The notes below the pieces were generated by a model. It ran no database searches, was not told where the DNA came from, and was given only the letters and a program-made list of their open reading frames with translations. 64,000 bases of DNA from Hippasteria phrygiana (Eukaryota > Echinodermata > Asteroidea > Valvatida > Goniasteridae), in assembly GCA_037893225.1 (NCBI GenBank), contig JAZGUH010000070.1, positions 62,001 through 126,000 on the forward strand, in the 5' to 3' direction. This document shows, one piece after another, positions 46,999 to 58,200 of this stretch (position 1 is its first letter; each line of letters starts with the position of its first letter). The translations under genes and the position numbers were made by a program.

Positions 46999-48484
46999 TT
47001 GACAGGGAAGTTATGAAACACTCCCAATACGGAAGATTCGGCCACATAAGCTGCACTAATAAAACATTATTACATACGATCAACTAAGACCATGGCAAGT
47101 CGTCATTGTTATGTAAATGTGATTCAATTATATGCTGGGTGTGCTACCGGTTGCACGGGCGGATCCAGGATTGTTTGGGGGGGGGGGGGGGTGTTATGCT
47201 TTTTTTCCGTATACATTTGCCCAAAAAAGGTCTCACAAGTACACCCACGTATATTTTCACTGCACTCGCCTGATGTAAAGAATTATTTTTAATGTCATTA
47301 TTTTTAATGCAAATTTAAGATTCCATTCGCAGCAGAAAAGATCAAGATAAAAGAAATAAGAAAAAATGAAAAAGAAAAATAGCCTGGCACAACAGGGATC
47401 TTTTTATTGGAATAACGTCGCCTCGACTTAAGGGAACTCTACATTTATATATTTTCAAAAGACTCTAAGGCACGCCTTAACTCTATTTGTTTGTACATAG
47501 TTCTGCGGGTTCACTTACTAAATTGTCATTTGTTTCAAATGCTCGCAGGTGTCTAGACATGTGCTCATTGTCTGTTCTCTTCTTTTGTCTCTTTGTAAGA
47601 TTTTTTTCTCCTCAAGTTCATTGTTCACCATCATGTTCATTTCCTTTTGTCTTTCTGTTTATTGTCCATTGTCAATGTTCATTGGCGGTCAACGGATGAA
47701 CAAAAAGCCAAATATTGGCTTCGTTTAAATTTGATTAATTTTTTAAACATTTGTTTATACAAGTGCGTTTTATTACTCGAATGATATGGTTATTGTAATT
47801 ATTCACTGTGTGCGATAGAGATGCCACTGAATTAATGCTCTCATCATTTATTTTTGAGGGGTTTAAATATTTCATGAGATTTTTGCAAATTTTACCGCAA
47901 GATAAAAATTGGCAAAGACAAAATGACTTGATCTTCGACACGATTAAACAGCCGATATTCTACGGACGACAAATTTAAACGGTCGCATCATGGCATAACA
48001 ACGTAATGGAGGCAATAGAACACTGATAAATTATGCACACATTTATAGATTTTAAATAATCCATGAGAGTGGCCTATGATATTTAACGTGAGAACATCAA
48101 AACTTTGATATAGAATTCCGAAGGCCTTGGTTTTTATGTAATCACAAACGGCAATCATTTTTGGACGAAAAAAAGTCACTTTTGAAAGACACTTAAAACG
48201 GGGATCATCCCCGCTATTTTTGACTCATTACATAGAAACAATTATTGTATTTGCATCTAACAATAGTTCTTGACTTGAAACATTGTAAAAACCCTTTAGT
48301 TTTGACTATTATTCAATTGTCATATTTTCTTGTTTCATCATTGATAAATTGACCAAAGCAAAGAAACCGTCACAGTTATTACTTAATATAGACACAAACA
48401 CATATTTCCCTGTTCATGACCCGTCTCTTCATCTTTTGTCGCCGACACTGAATAAATAGTTTACACATAGGTTGCTGGAGTCAG
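46999..48484. other. Gene-free stretch
   Basis: A poly-G repeat at about 47155-47195 (GGGCGGATCCAGGATTG, then G14) is shared in type with 50874. The rest is AT-rich and unique. No exon supported. Confidence 0.4.
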
Positions 48485-48518
48485 TCCGTGCATGGAGGAA
48501 GGATCCTTCCTCCATGGT
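48485..48518. repeat. Perfect palindrome around GGATCC
   Basis: CATGGAGGAAGGA and TCCTTCCTCCATG form a 26-bp perfect palindrome (48489-48514). A looser version lies at 52138-52170 (TGGAGGAAGG...CCTTCCTCC). Confidence 0.8.
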
Positions 48519-49839
48519 CCGTGTAAAGAGGAGAGAAAAAATCATTGGAAAAATCTGGAGTATTTTGGTTTAATCAAACCATAATCGTTAAAAAATACAT
48601 ATTTATATCCTGGGTGCTGAGTAAAGTACAGAACCTACTTACCAACACCCTCGTCACCAGTTTCGATTCGTCTTAGTCTTCCGTGAGGAAAAGCGAGTGT
48701 GGTGTCGACGCCGTCTCCTAGCTAGCCGAGCCGGTCACACAGTCCATTCTAGACAGACGCAACGTTCGATAACGCCCTGCCGTCATTTGGACAAAAACTA
48801 ACCCTCGAAAATAGAAAGAGGTGGCATCTCTATAAGCAAGGCCGCGTTTCAACAAAAGGCTTTCACAAGAAGTCGCCGGGCCAATCGGTCATTGGGCAGC
48901 GAGGTGGATGGAGATCTTTTGGCATGGTAATCGCGTCCTCGTCCAACCATAGTCCAACATCCCTCCTGTCGGCGGAATGCTTGCCTTCAATTCACTGGCT
49001 GAGCACAGAACACAGTCATCACAGGTTAGGAAAACCCCATAATGGGCGATAGAACATTTACATGGAAAAAATAATCATGGCCGTTTGTCAGCAGTGACGG
49101 CCGGCCATATTTAATATGATGTTACGTAAGAATTACGTAACGTCCGAAGAAGAGATCATTAAAGCATCATTAACAATTCATGAACTTGTGTCATCTATTT
49201 TATGTTTTGAATAATGCTGGCAATTTATCAGGCAGAATTTTTTGACGTGTTGGAATTAATTAGACGTCATCGCACGTAAGAGAAAATTCAGAGACTTTGA
49301 AGATGATACCGATTTTGGTTGAAAATTTTGATCAGTATTTGGAACACAGACGGGCACAAAAATCGCTCAAAACAAACATTGTTCAGTAAAATTTTATTGG
49401 CCGAAAAAAGATCGGCGTGATCGGTGAAGCAAAATGCTTGATTGTACAAAATCAATTGGGACCAAAAAATAACGTTCATGATACATGTAATTGGAAATTC
49501 TGACATTTAATGCCCGCTTTAAAAAAAACAACATAAACAACAACTACGATACAAAGAATCCAGGATCAACATTTTTTACTGTTGTTGGCAAAACTTGATA
49601 GAACTGTTTTAATTGCTATAGGCCCGAGAGAGGTGCGCACGCTCCTGGCCTACTTGTTTATTATTTTTGTATATTGGAAATACCCCCTTCATCCCCTGTT
49701 CGTACATGCATACATTCTGCTTTGAACATCCTTGCTCTATGTATGAATTATCTTAAGGCTATTGAAAGCACCGTCCCTTTAAGGTAGCCCCCACAATTCA
49801 ACTTTTCGAAATAATAGATGTAGAGTTACAGGGTCCAAT
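48519..49839. other. Gene-free stretch with one possible - strand donor
   Basis: On -, GGTGTTG|GTAAGTAGG (48635-48650) could end a noncoding first exon of a - strand transcript starting near 48.8 kb. There is no ATG or partner exon. Otherwise nothing seen. Confidence 0.25.
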
Positions 49840-50095
49840 GGTTACCGCGGTACGGTGTCTGACTTGGGCGCAGTTGTGGTTGGTGGTCAGTGGAACACTT
49901 TTGAAAGTGGGGGGGGGGGGGGGGGGGACACTTTTGAAAGTGGGGAGGGGGGGGGGGGGGGCAGCGCTGGTGCCTGCCGGCTGCTGCCCTTTTGTGTTTT
50001 TCTTTATGCGGAACTCCCCCCCCCCCCCCCCCGTTCCGCCGCCAGTGGCAGTGGTATGTGGGTTCGAATCCCGCCGGGGATTATGATGGTGTGCT
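49840..50095 (+). mobile_element. tRNA-like SINE fragment with poly-G/poly-C insertions
   Basis: GTGGGTTCGAATCCCGCCGG (about 50060) is a good B box. Upstream, ACACTTTTGAAAGTGGGG is duplicated with a long G run after each copy, and a poly-C run (about 50018-50032) follows. Confidence 0.6.
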
Positions 50096-50199
50096 CAGCC
50101 ATCGACCCCCGTTGTGGTGCAATTTTTATGTTAGGCAAATTAGGACCGACTTTAGGAGACATTTATTATACCCGGCATGCCGGCAAGATATGGGACCAA

Positions 50200-50345
50200 T
50201 GGGTACCCTCTCCACCCTATACACACTCCAGACTATTGTTACCTAACACATCCCCCCTCCCCAAGATATCTGAAAGGAATTCCTGAGATTCCGGGAACAC
50301 AATGACCAACACAAAGGGGGTGGGGGGGGGGGGGGGGGGGTTCCC
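50200..50345. repeat. Repeat, inverse copy of 27660-27850
   Basis: CACTCCAGACTATTGTTACC, GAATTCCTGAGATTC and a poly-G run of about 18 match 27660-27850 reversed. Confidence 0.7.
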
Positions 50346-50722
50346 TCTGTCACATATCCCCACAACGTCTATCGCACAACGATGAATACCCCACAATTAA
50401 TGTAGGCGTATACTTCAATTGCCTCTCCATCCACCTCGGAGCATAAATGGGTACCTGTGAATGGTGGGAAACAATTTGCGCTGATCTCGGACTGCTCCAT
50501 ACGATCTCACGGTCTGAAGAACATGGGTAATAATTACCGGCGGTGGGTCATTTGGGAGACATTGCCATTGACTTGTGCACAATTTGTTTTCCAACTTGTA
50601 TGAAGCCTGACCCCACTTTCCCCTTATCCTACCCACATGAATTTTGGTATATTTATGTTTTGGACCATTCTCTATCGATACAACTTTCGACAGTAAAATC
50701 CTGCCTCTAAATAGGAGCTGTT

Positions 50723-50756
50723 ACATTAGGGAGACATTGGAATGTCTCCCTAATGT
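50723..50756. repeat. Short perfect hairpin
   Basis: ACATTAGGGAGACATT and AATGTCTCCCTAATGT pair perfectly with a 2-nt loop. Confidence 0.85.
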
Positions 50757-50801
50757 CACTCGTCTCCCTAAGGTATAAAAAAATTATGACAAAATGTCTC
50801 T

Positions 50802-50925
50802 TTAAAGGTAGTGTACACGATTGGTAATCCTACAAATTATTTGTACTGAATTATTACGAAATACCTTACTAGACAGGCGCGGATCCGGGGGGGGTCGAAA
50901 CCCCCCCCCCCCCCCCCCCTGCTCG
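50802..50925. mobile_element. TTAA MITE left end cut by a poly-G/poly-C repeat
   Basis: TTAAAGGTAGTGTACACGAT begins the family seen at 4253-4735 (reverse). It stops near 50874 where GGCGCGGATCCGGGG starts; G8 and C18 then form a foldback. Confidence 0.7.
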
Positions 50926-51231
50926 TTGCCATTTTTTTTGTTTTTTGTTTTTTGTTTTTTTTGTTGCTTTTGCTTGTAGGGGCCTACGCCTTGCAAATAC
51001 AGGTCTTATTTTTCCTGTGGGTGAGAACAAAACAGAGGTTAAATGGCGCCACCAACGGTGAGATAGTGTATCAGCCCTTTTATTTATAGGCCTAATAGTA
51101 ATTTAAGTACCAAACATTACATTGGTTCACTTTTTGACGAACATTTACGCACCACACCTCCCCGCCGAAAATTCTATGTACGGCATCGTATTATTATGTT
51201 GTTATATTATTACTCTTATTGTTATAAATAG

Positions 51232-51391
51232 GAGAGAGTTTTTGCTAGGAAAAGGTTGGTTCGGGCGACAGTGGTGGAACAGGTTCACACTTGGACTGTC
51301 GCCCTCGTGTTTTGTGTCCGAAGTCTACATGGAGGATTATTTTAAAATGAAAGCACGAAGCTATGGAACGCAGACTCTAACGGTTTTGTAG
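51232..51391 (+). CDS. Candidate terminal coding exon
   Basis: After a T-rich lead and TAAATAG, an open frame continues with EFLLGKGWFGRQWWNRFTLG and ends VYMEDYFKMKARSYGTQTL then TVL, stop. The end resembles a class I PDZ ligand (T-x-L). Unique AT-rich sequence follows for about 2.5 kb, with AATAAA at 52748-52753, as in a 3' UTR. Part of the exon forms an inverted repeat (GGGCGACAG/CTGTCGCCC). Unrecognised and weak. Confidence 0.2.
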
Positions 51392-53957
51392 CAACTCTGT
51401 ATGCCAAGATGTTCCTCATCAAACACGGCACCGTTACTCTAGCTCTATCATGTTTGAAGTTGGCTTTGATGCCAACGAAAATTTGACGTGTGCACCGAAG
51501 CGAATGAAGTCCGACGGACAATTACGTCTACTGTCATCGATATGCAAGAAGGAACATCCAACCACGCCCAACTGATTTCCCCCAAAACAAGTTTCATATA
51601 CTTTTTTATTACAAATGATTACAATTTTTAAATACACTATAAAATATATTTATACAAATCCCCTCTTAAAAATATAAATTATTTTTTTTTCTATTGAAGA
51701 ATAGATTATCCCTCCTGTATATAGATTTAGCTAACTCCTAATATAGATATCAGTCAGTAAATGTGAAATATGTATTAAACTTAAAAGATTGGCCTATACT
51801 GTCCGTACTAAAAATATATGTAGGCCCCTATACACTTTTTTAAACCGCTATTTTTAGCGACATAAAAAGTTATTCACTTTTCAACGAGACATCGAACGAA
51901 AAAACCCACTCACGTTTAGTTATCGAATAATTACGTCACAAACATGGAATTACTTGCGGCCCGACAATAATTCAGAAGTATGTCTGTGTAGCCTACATTA
52001 GATACGCGAACACAACCAAGAATATCGCCCTTTCATTAAAATACATGCAAAATGAAAGTACCGAAAAAAAAAAATCAATTTTGTTAGAGAGCAAACAAAA
52101 CAAATGTTGGGAAGTACCATTTTAACCACACTTTAACAATGGAGGAAGGTTCGTGTTCCTTCCTCCGTGCTTTAACCAACAATTGGTTTGTGCACAGCTG
52201 TGGTTATACAACAGTTTGTAAATTACGTGAAAAATTACCCAAAGGTTGAACATGTCGACTATTGTACCAATGTTGGGTAATGTTTGCCCAACTTTCTAAC
52301 ATTGTATATCTTTAAAACACTACCAAATTTATACTACTTCAAAAATAGGTGATAGAATTCCAATAATCCAAAGTCTTGCATTGCAATTGAATACCTGAAA
52401 GAAGGGGCCAAGTCCACTTGAAAAGATTTTGAGAAAATAAAAAAAGTCACATACATGATAGCCCATGGTATCAGCATAACTTCCTGTGTCTAATTCAGTT
52501 TAGCCAAAATGGTGGACTTGAATTGGGCCCTTCTTTCAATCAGGCATTAAATTGATTGGACTATCGTTTCCACTACACAGGCCTATTCCAACTTCAAGAT
52601 GCCGTGTGCATCTTTATAAATTCAACTGTTATTTCTTTTTAAGTTATGGGCTTTTCAACGAGACAAAAATCGGCCCCAGATAAGTAACAGACTTAATGAG
52701 AGAACTGGTATGGGACAATCTTCGTGCGCACATAACACGGAAAACTAAATAAAGTGCAGAGCGTAGTCACTGATTTTTTTGTTTGTTAAAAAATACAGTT
52801 TCTTCCATAATTCGTTCGTAAGGGGAAATTTCCAGTCATGGTACGAGCATATATAGCAGCTTTATGAACAAATGTATCCGAGTGTACACATTTATATACA
52901 TCAAAAGTAACTCTTCATTAAAATATGGCTTTGAATATAGCAACATTTACAAACTGAATATTGATGATACCATAACTATAACACATCAAATCTGTTTTAA
53001 TGCTTAATATCCAATTACGAGATTGATACTGGCTAATTCCAAAATTAAAAATGACATCCACTTGATTATATGCTCCTTGAAAGTTCCAAGACAAGAAGAA
53101 AGTTAATTCATTTTCCATGTTAAATAAATCATCACTGACATGTTGTCCGTCTTTTTATCAAACCAAATTCGAAAATTCAGAGCAAGTAGGCCCTTCCTTA
53201 AGTTAGGATACATTAGAAATAATATTTACAAAAATGTTTACCCAAAACTGTGAAACAAAATACAATTTTGACCCAACTATATGTAAATTAGGGGTCAAAG
53301 GTCAAATGTTAACGACCGAAATGAATTAATTTTCAAAGCACAATATCTCAAAATTACATTAATGGATTTAAACCATAGAGCTATATTAAATTACTAGAGC
53401 GCTGACTCCATGTACAAAGTGATGCCTGCTGGGCGCATCCATGTTTGTGTACAAACCTATGGAAAACGCGAAATTTTGTACGGCTTTTGTATATCTGCGT
53501 CTGTATTCTTTAAAGTTGCGTTATCAAAGCAGATACGCGAAACCCGAAACGCACAATCAGTAAATGAGCGTTTCATTTTGCTCTGCGCAAACAATGCAAA
53601 CACGTGCGCGTACCGCGCCTCAGATAATTTTTGCCGCGACGATTTATAACTGTCATGACGCGCGTAAGTTGTGCGCGTAAGTTGTTTGCGTATGTTGTAC
53701 TTCTGCGTTGCATTTAGGGTACACTTTTAAAATTCACTCCATCTAATTTCATTATGTTCTACAAACACGCACACGAATTCAAAATATCTGCGCACGGGAA
53801 GGATTTAAAGTATCTCCGCGCCTAAGAGTAGTAATAGTAATTTAATATAACTATGATTTAAACCAAACTTGCAACAGTTATTCTTTGTAGCAAGAAGAAT
53901 GTCCTGAATCTGAGAAAACAATTAATTAAATGTAATGTTTTTAGTTTTCAATATTGG
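51392..53957. other. AT-rich unique stretch
   Basis: Few repeats. AATAAA lies at 52748-52753. GGGTCAAAGGTCA (53292-53304) is a lone DR1-like site. Possible 3' UTR of the candidate exon at 51232; no other gene seen. Confidence 0.35.
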
Positions 53958-54145
53958 GTTTTGCCCTTCACCGACCTATTTTATAAACACTGTATACTCT
54001 GTGTTGTCCCGAGTGGTTAGACGTCTGCACTAGAAAGCAGGAGGTCATGGGTTCAAGTCCCACCCGAGTGATTTTTTCCCAAATAATCTCTCGGGACAAC
54101 ACCGAGTATACCGTGTTTATAAAATAGGTCGGTGAACGGCAAAAC
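53958..54145. mobile_element. Inverted-repeat element enclosing a tRNA-like core
   Basis: The left arm 53958-54013 and the right arm 54090-54145 are 56 bp each and inverted, with only three mismatches. Between them lies a tRNA-like core with D-arm (GAGTGGTTAGACG), stem-loop and T-arm (GTGGGTTCGAGTCCCAC type; here GGTTCAAGTCC). A half copy is at 2225-2370. Confidence 0.85.
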
Positions 54146-54302
54146 GATATAAATTTCCACTTTTCTTGAAAACGACAGCACACCAGGTGCCATGATTTCA
54201 CAGGATGCTTGAAACTACTATTTACTTCAGTCTAGTCCAGTATTTCGTAATAATTGAGTAGTTTTGTTTTTTCATGTTTGTAAATGATGTACACTACATT
54301 TA
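54146..54302. mobile_element. TTAA MITE, right-hand part
   Basis: TAAATTTCCACTTTTCTTGA to GATGTACACTACATTTAA matches 4588-4739. It directly abuts the tRNA-cored element. Confidence 0.75.
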
Positions 54303-54764
54303 ACTGGTTTTAACACCAACTGACAAATTAAACAAAACCTCAATAAAAAAAAAACCTTTTTATTAAATGGACACTTAAAAAATGACATTACAATGAATCT
54401 ATACGAATTGTATTACCGGGTATTCCTAAAAAATATCTGCGTTGTATCAGGTTAATTTAAGCTATTTGAGTAGCATAGTTATTCAATGAGAATTACATAC
54501 ATGTCATGTACTAGCCGCACTGTATTTGCAATTGACCTATTGCCATTCATAAGATTTAGCCAATCGTAGCATCTGTTGAATATCACATGACATTCTAAAT
54601 CTTAGACAAAGAAAGACATACCATGTCCGAATGGATGTTACACACATGTATATGGCAGGGGTGAGATTGGCAAACAAATGAAAAATCCTCGAAAAATACA
54701 CGACAAAACCCAGATCAACATATAGTTTGTATTTGCCTAAATGCACCCCCTTAAATTATCCGTT

Positions 54765-54770
54765 TTTATT
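54765..54770 (-). promoter_or_regulatory. Candidate polyadenylation signal of the EGF gene
   Basis: TTTATT on + (AATAAA on -), about 425 nt beyond the stop codon, in AT-rich unique sequence. The 3' UTR would then be 55192 down to about 54750. Confidence 0.35.
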
Positions 54771-55192
54771 GGTCTATATCCACTTTTACAGGTAAAAACA
54801 CCTTTAGGGTAACACCTCAGAAATTCCAGATTGCAAAAGAGATTCTTTAACAATTCTGAAATCCCGACAAAAAATCCTGAAATGAGGAAAAATCCTGACA
54901 AATCTCACCCCTGCTATGGTAGTTCTGGCAGCCACTTCCCATAGACTCGTGTATAAATTTAAGCCGTAGCCAAGTAATTCAGACACGGCCTAACTTCCAA
55001 ACACATGCAAACGCCCTTGTGCATCTTGTTCCTTGAAACGCAATATGCGAACGTATGTGAAACACAATGAGTTTCAACAACCACGGGCATGATGTGCTTC
55101 GTACATTCATGCACGTAAACAGAGAAACTGCTAACCCCTCCCAATCCCTATCAAGCCCCTCCCCTTTCTACCAGCCCCATAGTCTTATCTAA

Positions 55193-55290
55193 TTACCAAC
55201 GGAGCAGCGGTATCAGCAGCATTGCACCCAGTATCAGCATCCATGAAGTCATCATCGTACTTGCTGTGCCTCCTGGAGGTCGAACAATCG
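55193..55290 (-). CDS. EGF gene, last exon: stalk and GPI-like hydrophobic tail
   Basis: The acceptor is a long pyrimidine tract ending TTTTTGCAG. Joined in phase 1 the exon reads PIVRPPGGTASTMMTSWMLI, then LGAMLLIPLLRW and TAA. Small residues (GGTAST) are followed by a short spacer and about 14 hydrophobic residues at the very end. That is the usual GPI-signal arrangement, but the predicted omega site is not certain. A single-pass anchor with almost no cytoplasmic tail is the alternative. Confidence 0.78.
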
Positions 55291-58200
55291 CTGCAAAAAC
55301 AAGAAAAACAATACACTTAGATTGTTACAAATGATAGAAAATCTAGGTATGGGGGGGGGGATTAAAGAGCCTGGAGGTATTGCAAAATGTTCAGAAAATA
55401 TGTACGTGTTCTGTATATACTTCCGAGGACAAGAGGAGAAAGAAAATACAAAGAAACCTTTCAGTCCTCACAAGTCAAGTCTTTTGTTGAAATCGGTCCT
55501 CGCACGTAGAAATATGTGCTTAGTCCATGGGGTTGAGTTATATTAAAGGAACAATAGGAAACACAAAGCATTGTCCTCGGAAGTATTGGGAAAGTACGAC
55601 TGCGTGACCTGGCAGCACAAAATGAGAATAAAGTCCCACTATGGTTTTATGAGTTACAAGCAGAAACAAAAATTTTTCACTGAAAAGTCAATTTTGGGAT
55701 TTTAAAAACACTTATACTACAAGTATCATATCCAAATGTTTTGAAACTGAATCTATTCTCGAAATATTTAATTTTTAATTTTTTTTTTTGGGGGGGGAGG
55801 GGATTTCTTTTTTGAACTAGCGGGTTAATGTGTGCACAGATCACAAACTTTGAACTTCATTTTCTCATTTTCGTCAAGACTCTGATAACTCCAAAACGTT
55901 TTATCAGGCCTAGGAATGAGATCCCAGAACACACAATATATCAAATTAAAGCTCTTAGCATACGGTACTTTAAAATCTTGCTACTTTCCACCCATTTTGT
56001 GGGAACAGGTCACAAATGTGTTCCCAGGTTGTGAAATGACGGAGCTTTTCATTCTTAAAACAAAAATTTACCAAAATGTTTAGGGGTGTGCATCAGAACC
56101 GGGTACCCGAGTACCCGACCGTTCATGTCAGGAACCGGTTCCAGATTATGGAATCAAGTACCCATACAACTTTACATTATAGCACAGTAACTTCCCAGAA
56201 AATGAAAAAGGAAAGGTTTTGAATGTTATTTGTCGGGAATTTTCAAAATTAAAACCCGACTACATGGGAAACCAGCACAGATTTCATGTTGATGACGCTC
56301 ACGAAAATTGACAATTAAGGGAATTTACCGGTTGTGGTTTTTGTATGGATAAAGAGCCTTGACGAGACATACATGTGTAATAGCATGCCTCATTCCATCA
56401 TAAATACAACTGTATAAAGATTCTGTCTTTTGTGATATGCTGGCGCATGCATGAGCCGGAACATGTAATAGAAAGACATTATTGCAACTTCCGGGATTGG
56501 AAGTTTTGGGTTGGGTTTCTTTAACGGGTACCCGGGTACCCGTATTTTTTTCAATCGGGTACCCGGTTCTTTTACTACCCGTAAATGCACACCCCTAAAA
56601 ATGTTACAAGGGTGCAATGTGTCCCTGTGCCGCCAAATGGATATGCCACTGATCAAGCCTTATTGAAGCAAGCAGGACTTAGATATCTAGCCATCTAGCC
56701 TCAAATTATCTTCTTTTTTTCCTCTTTTTTTTTGGGGGGGCGGACACTATGAACATCTAACAAAAGAAAACCCACGCAGTCCTTTGTTTGTAACAAAGGA
56801 CTGCGTGGGTTTTCTTTTGTTAGATGTTCATAGTGGGAGGGGGTGTCAAATGTTTTGAACAATTACATTTTTTTCCCAATAAATAAAATGGTTCTTACAG
56901 TCATGGTATTTCCCCCCTAAAAAAAAGTGCCCCTCCCCATTCCGCATTTTAATGTTGTAGAATCATTCTAGTGTTGAATCAACCATAATCCTCGTATTTC
57001 ATCAAGTATTAAAGATACTTACGTGTCTGGCATGTTGAACCGGTGTAACCTGCTGGACAAGTACAGGAGGTGACGCCCTGGCTACTGACTTGGCATGTAC
57101 CACCGTTACACACGTTGAACTCGCACTCCTTGGGACCCAGAGCTGTGAGTAAACCAAAAAATGGCAACAATGATGACCAACAACACACAATGACGACCAA
57201 TGACACACAATGACACACAATGACACACAACGACACCCACAACCAACGACAACCAACGACAACCAACGACAACCAACGACAACCAACGACAACCAACGAC
57301 AACCAACGACAACCAACGACAACCAACGACAACCAACGACAACCAACGACAACCAACGACAACCAACGACAACCAACGACAACCAACGACAACCAACGAC
57401 AACCAACGACAACCAACGACAACCAACGACAACCAACGACAACCAACGACAACCAACGACAACCAACGACAACCAACGACAACCAACGACAACCAACGAC
57501 ACACAATGACAACCAACGACACACAATGACAACCAACGACAACCAACGACAACCAACGACAACCAACGACAACCAACGACAACCAACGACACACAATGAC
57601 AACCAACGACAACCAACGACAACCAACGACAACCAACGACAACCAACGACAACCAACGACAACCAACGACAACCAACGACAACCAACGACAACCAACGAC
57701 ACACAATGACAACCAACGACAACCAACGACAACCAACGACAACCAACGACAACCAACGATACACAATGACAACCAACGACACACAATGACAACCAACGAC
57801 ACACAATGACAACCAACGACACACTATGACAACCAACGACACACTATGACAACCAACGACACACTATGACAACCAACGACACACTATGACAACCAACGAC
57901 ACACTATGACAACCAACGACACACTATGACAACCAACGACACACTATGACAACCAACGACACACTATGACAACCAACGACACACTATGACAACCAACGAC
58001 ACACTATGACAACCAACGACACACAATGATGACCAACGTGGAAGTGCTGTGGCCTAGTGGTTTGGCACATTGAATTCAAGGTCTGTGGGTAATTCTGCAG
58101 GTTGTGGGTTCGAGCCCAGTCCTGGGCTATAGCACTTATACGCTTAATATGGGTAGAGGTATTATTAATGTGGACTAGTTACCCATCCCGACCCTATTCA

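Noticed and set aside
57002..57842. Three long overlapping - strand frames of 238-277 codons
   Set aside because: They are translations of the 10-bp minisatellite in all three frames. Only the last part (57023-57142) is a real EGF exon.
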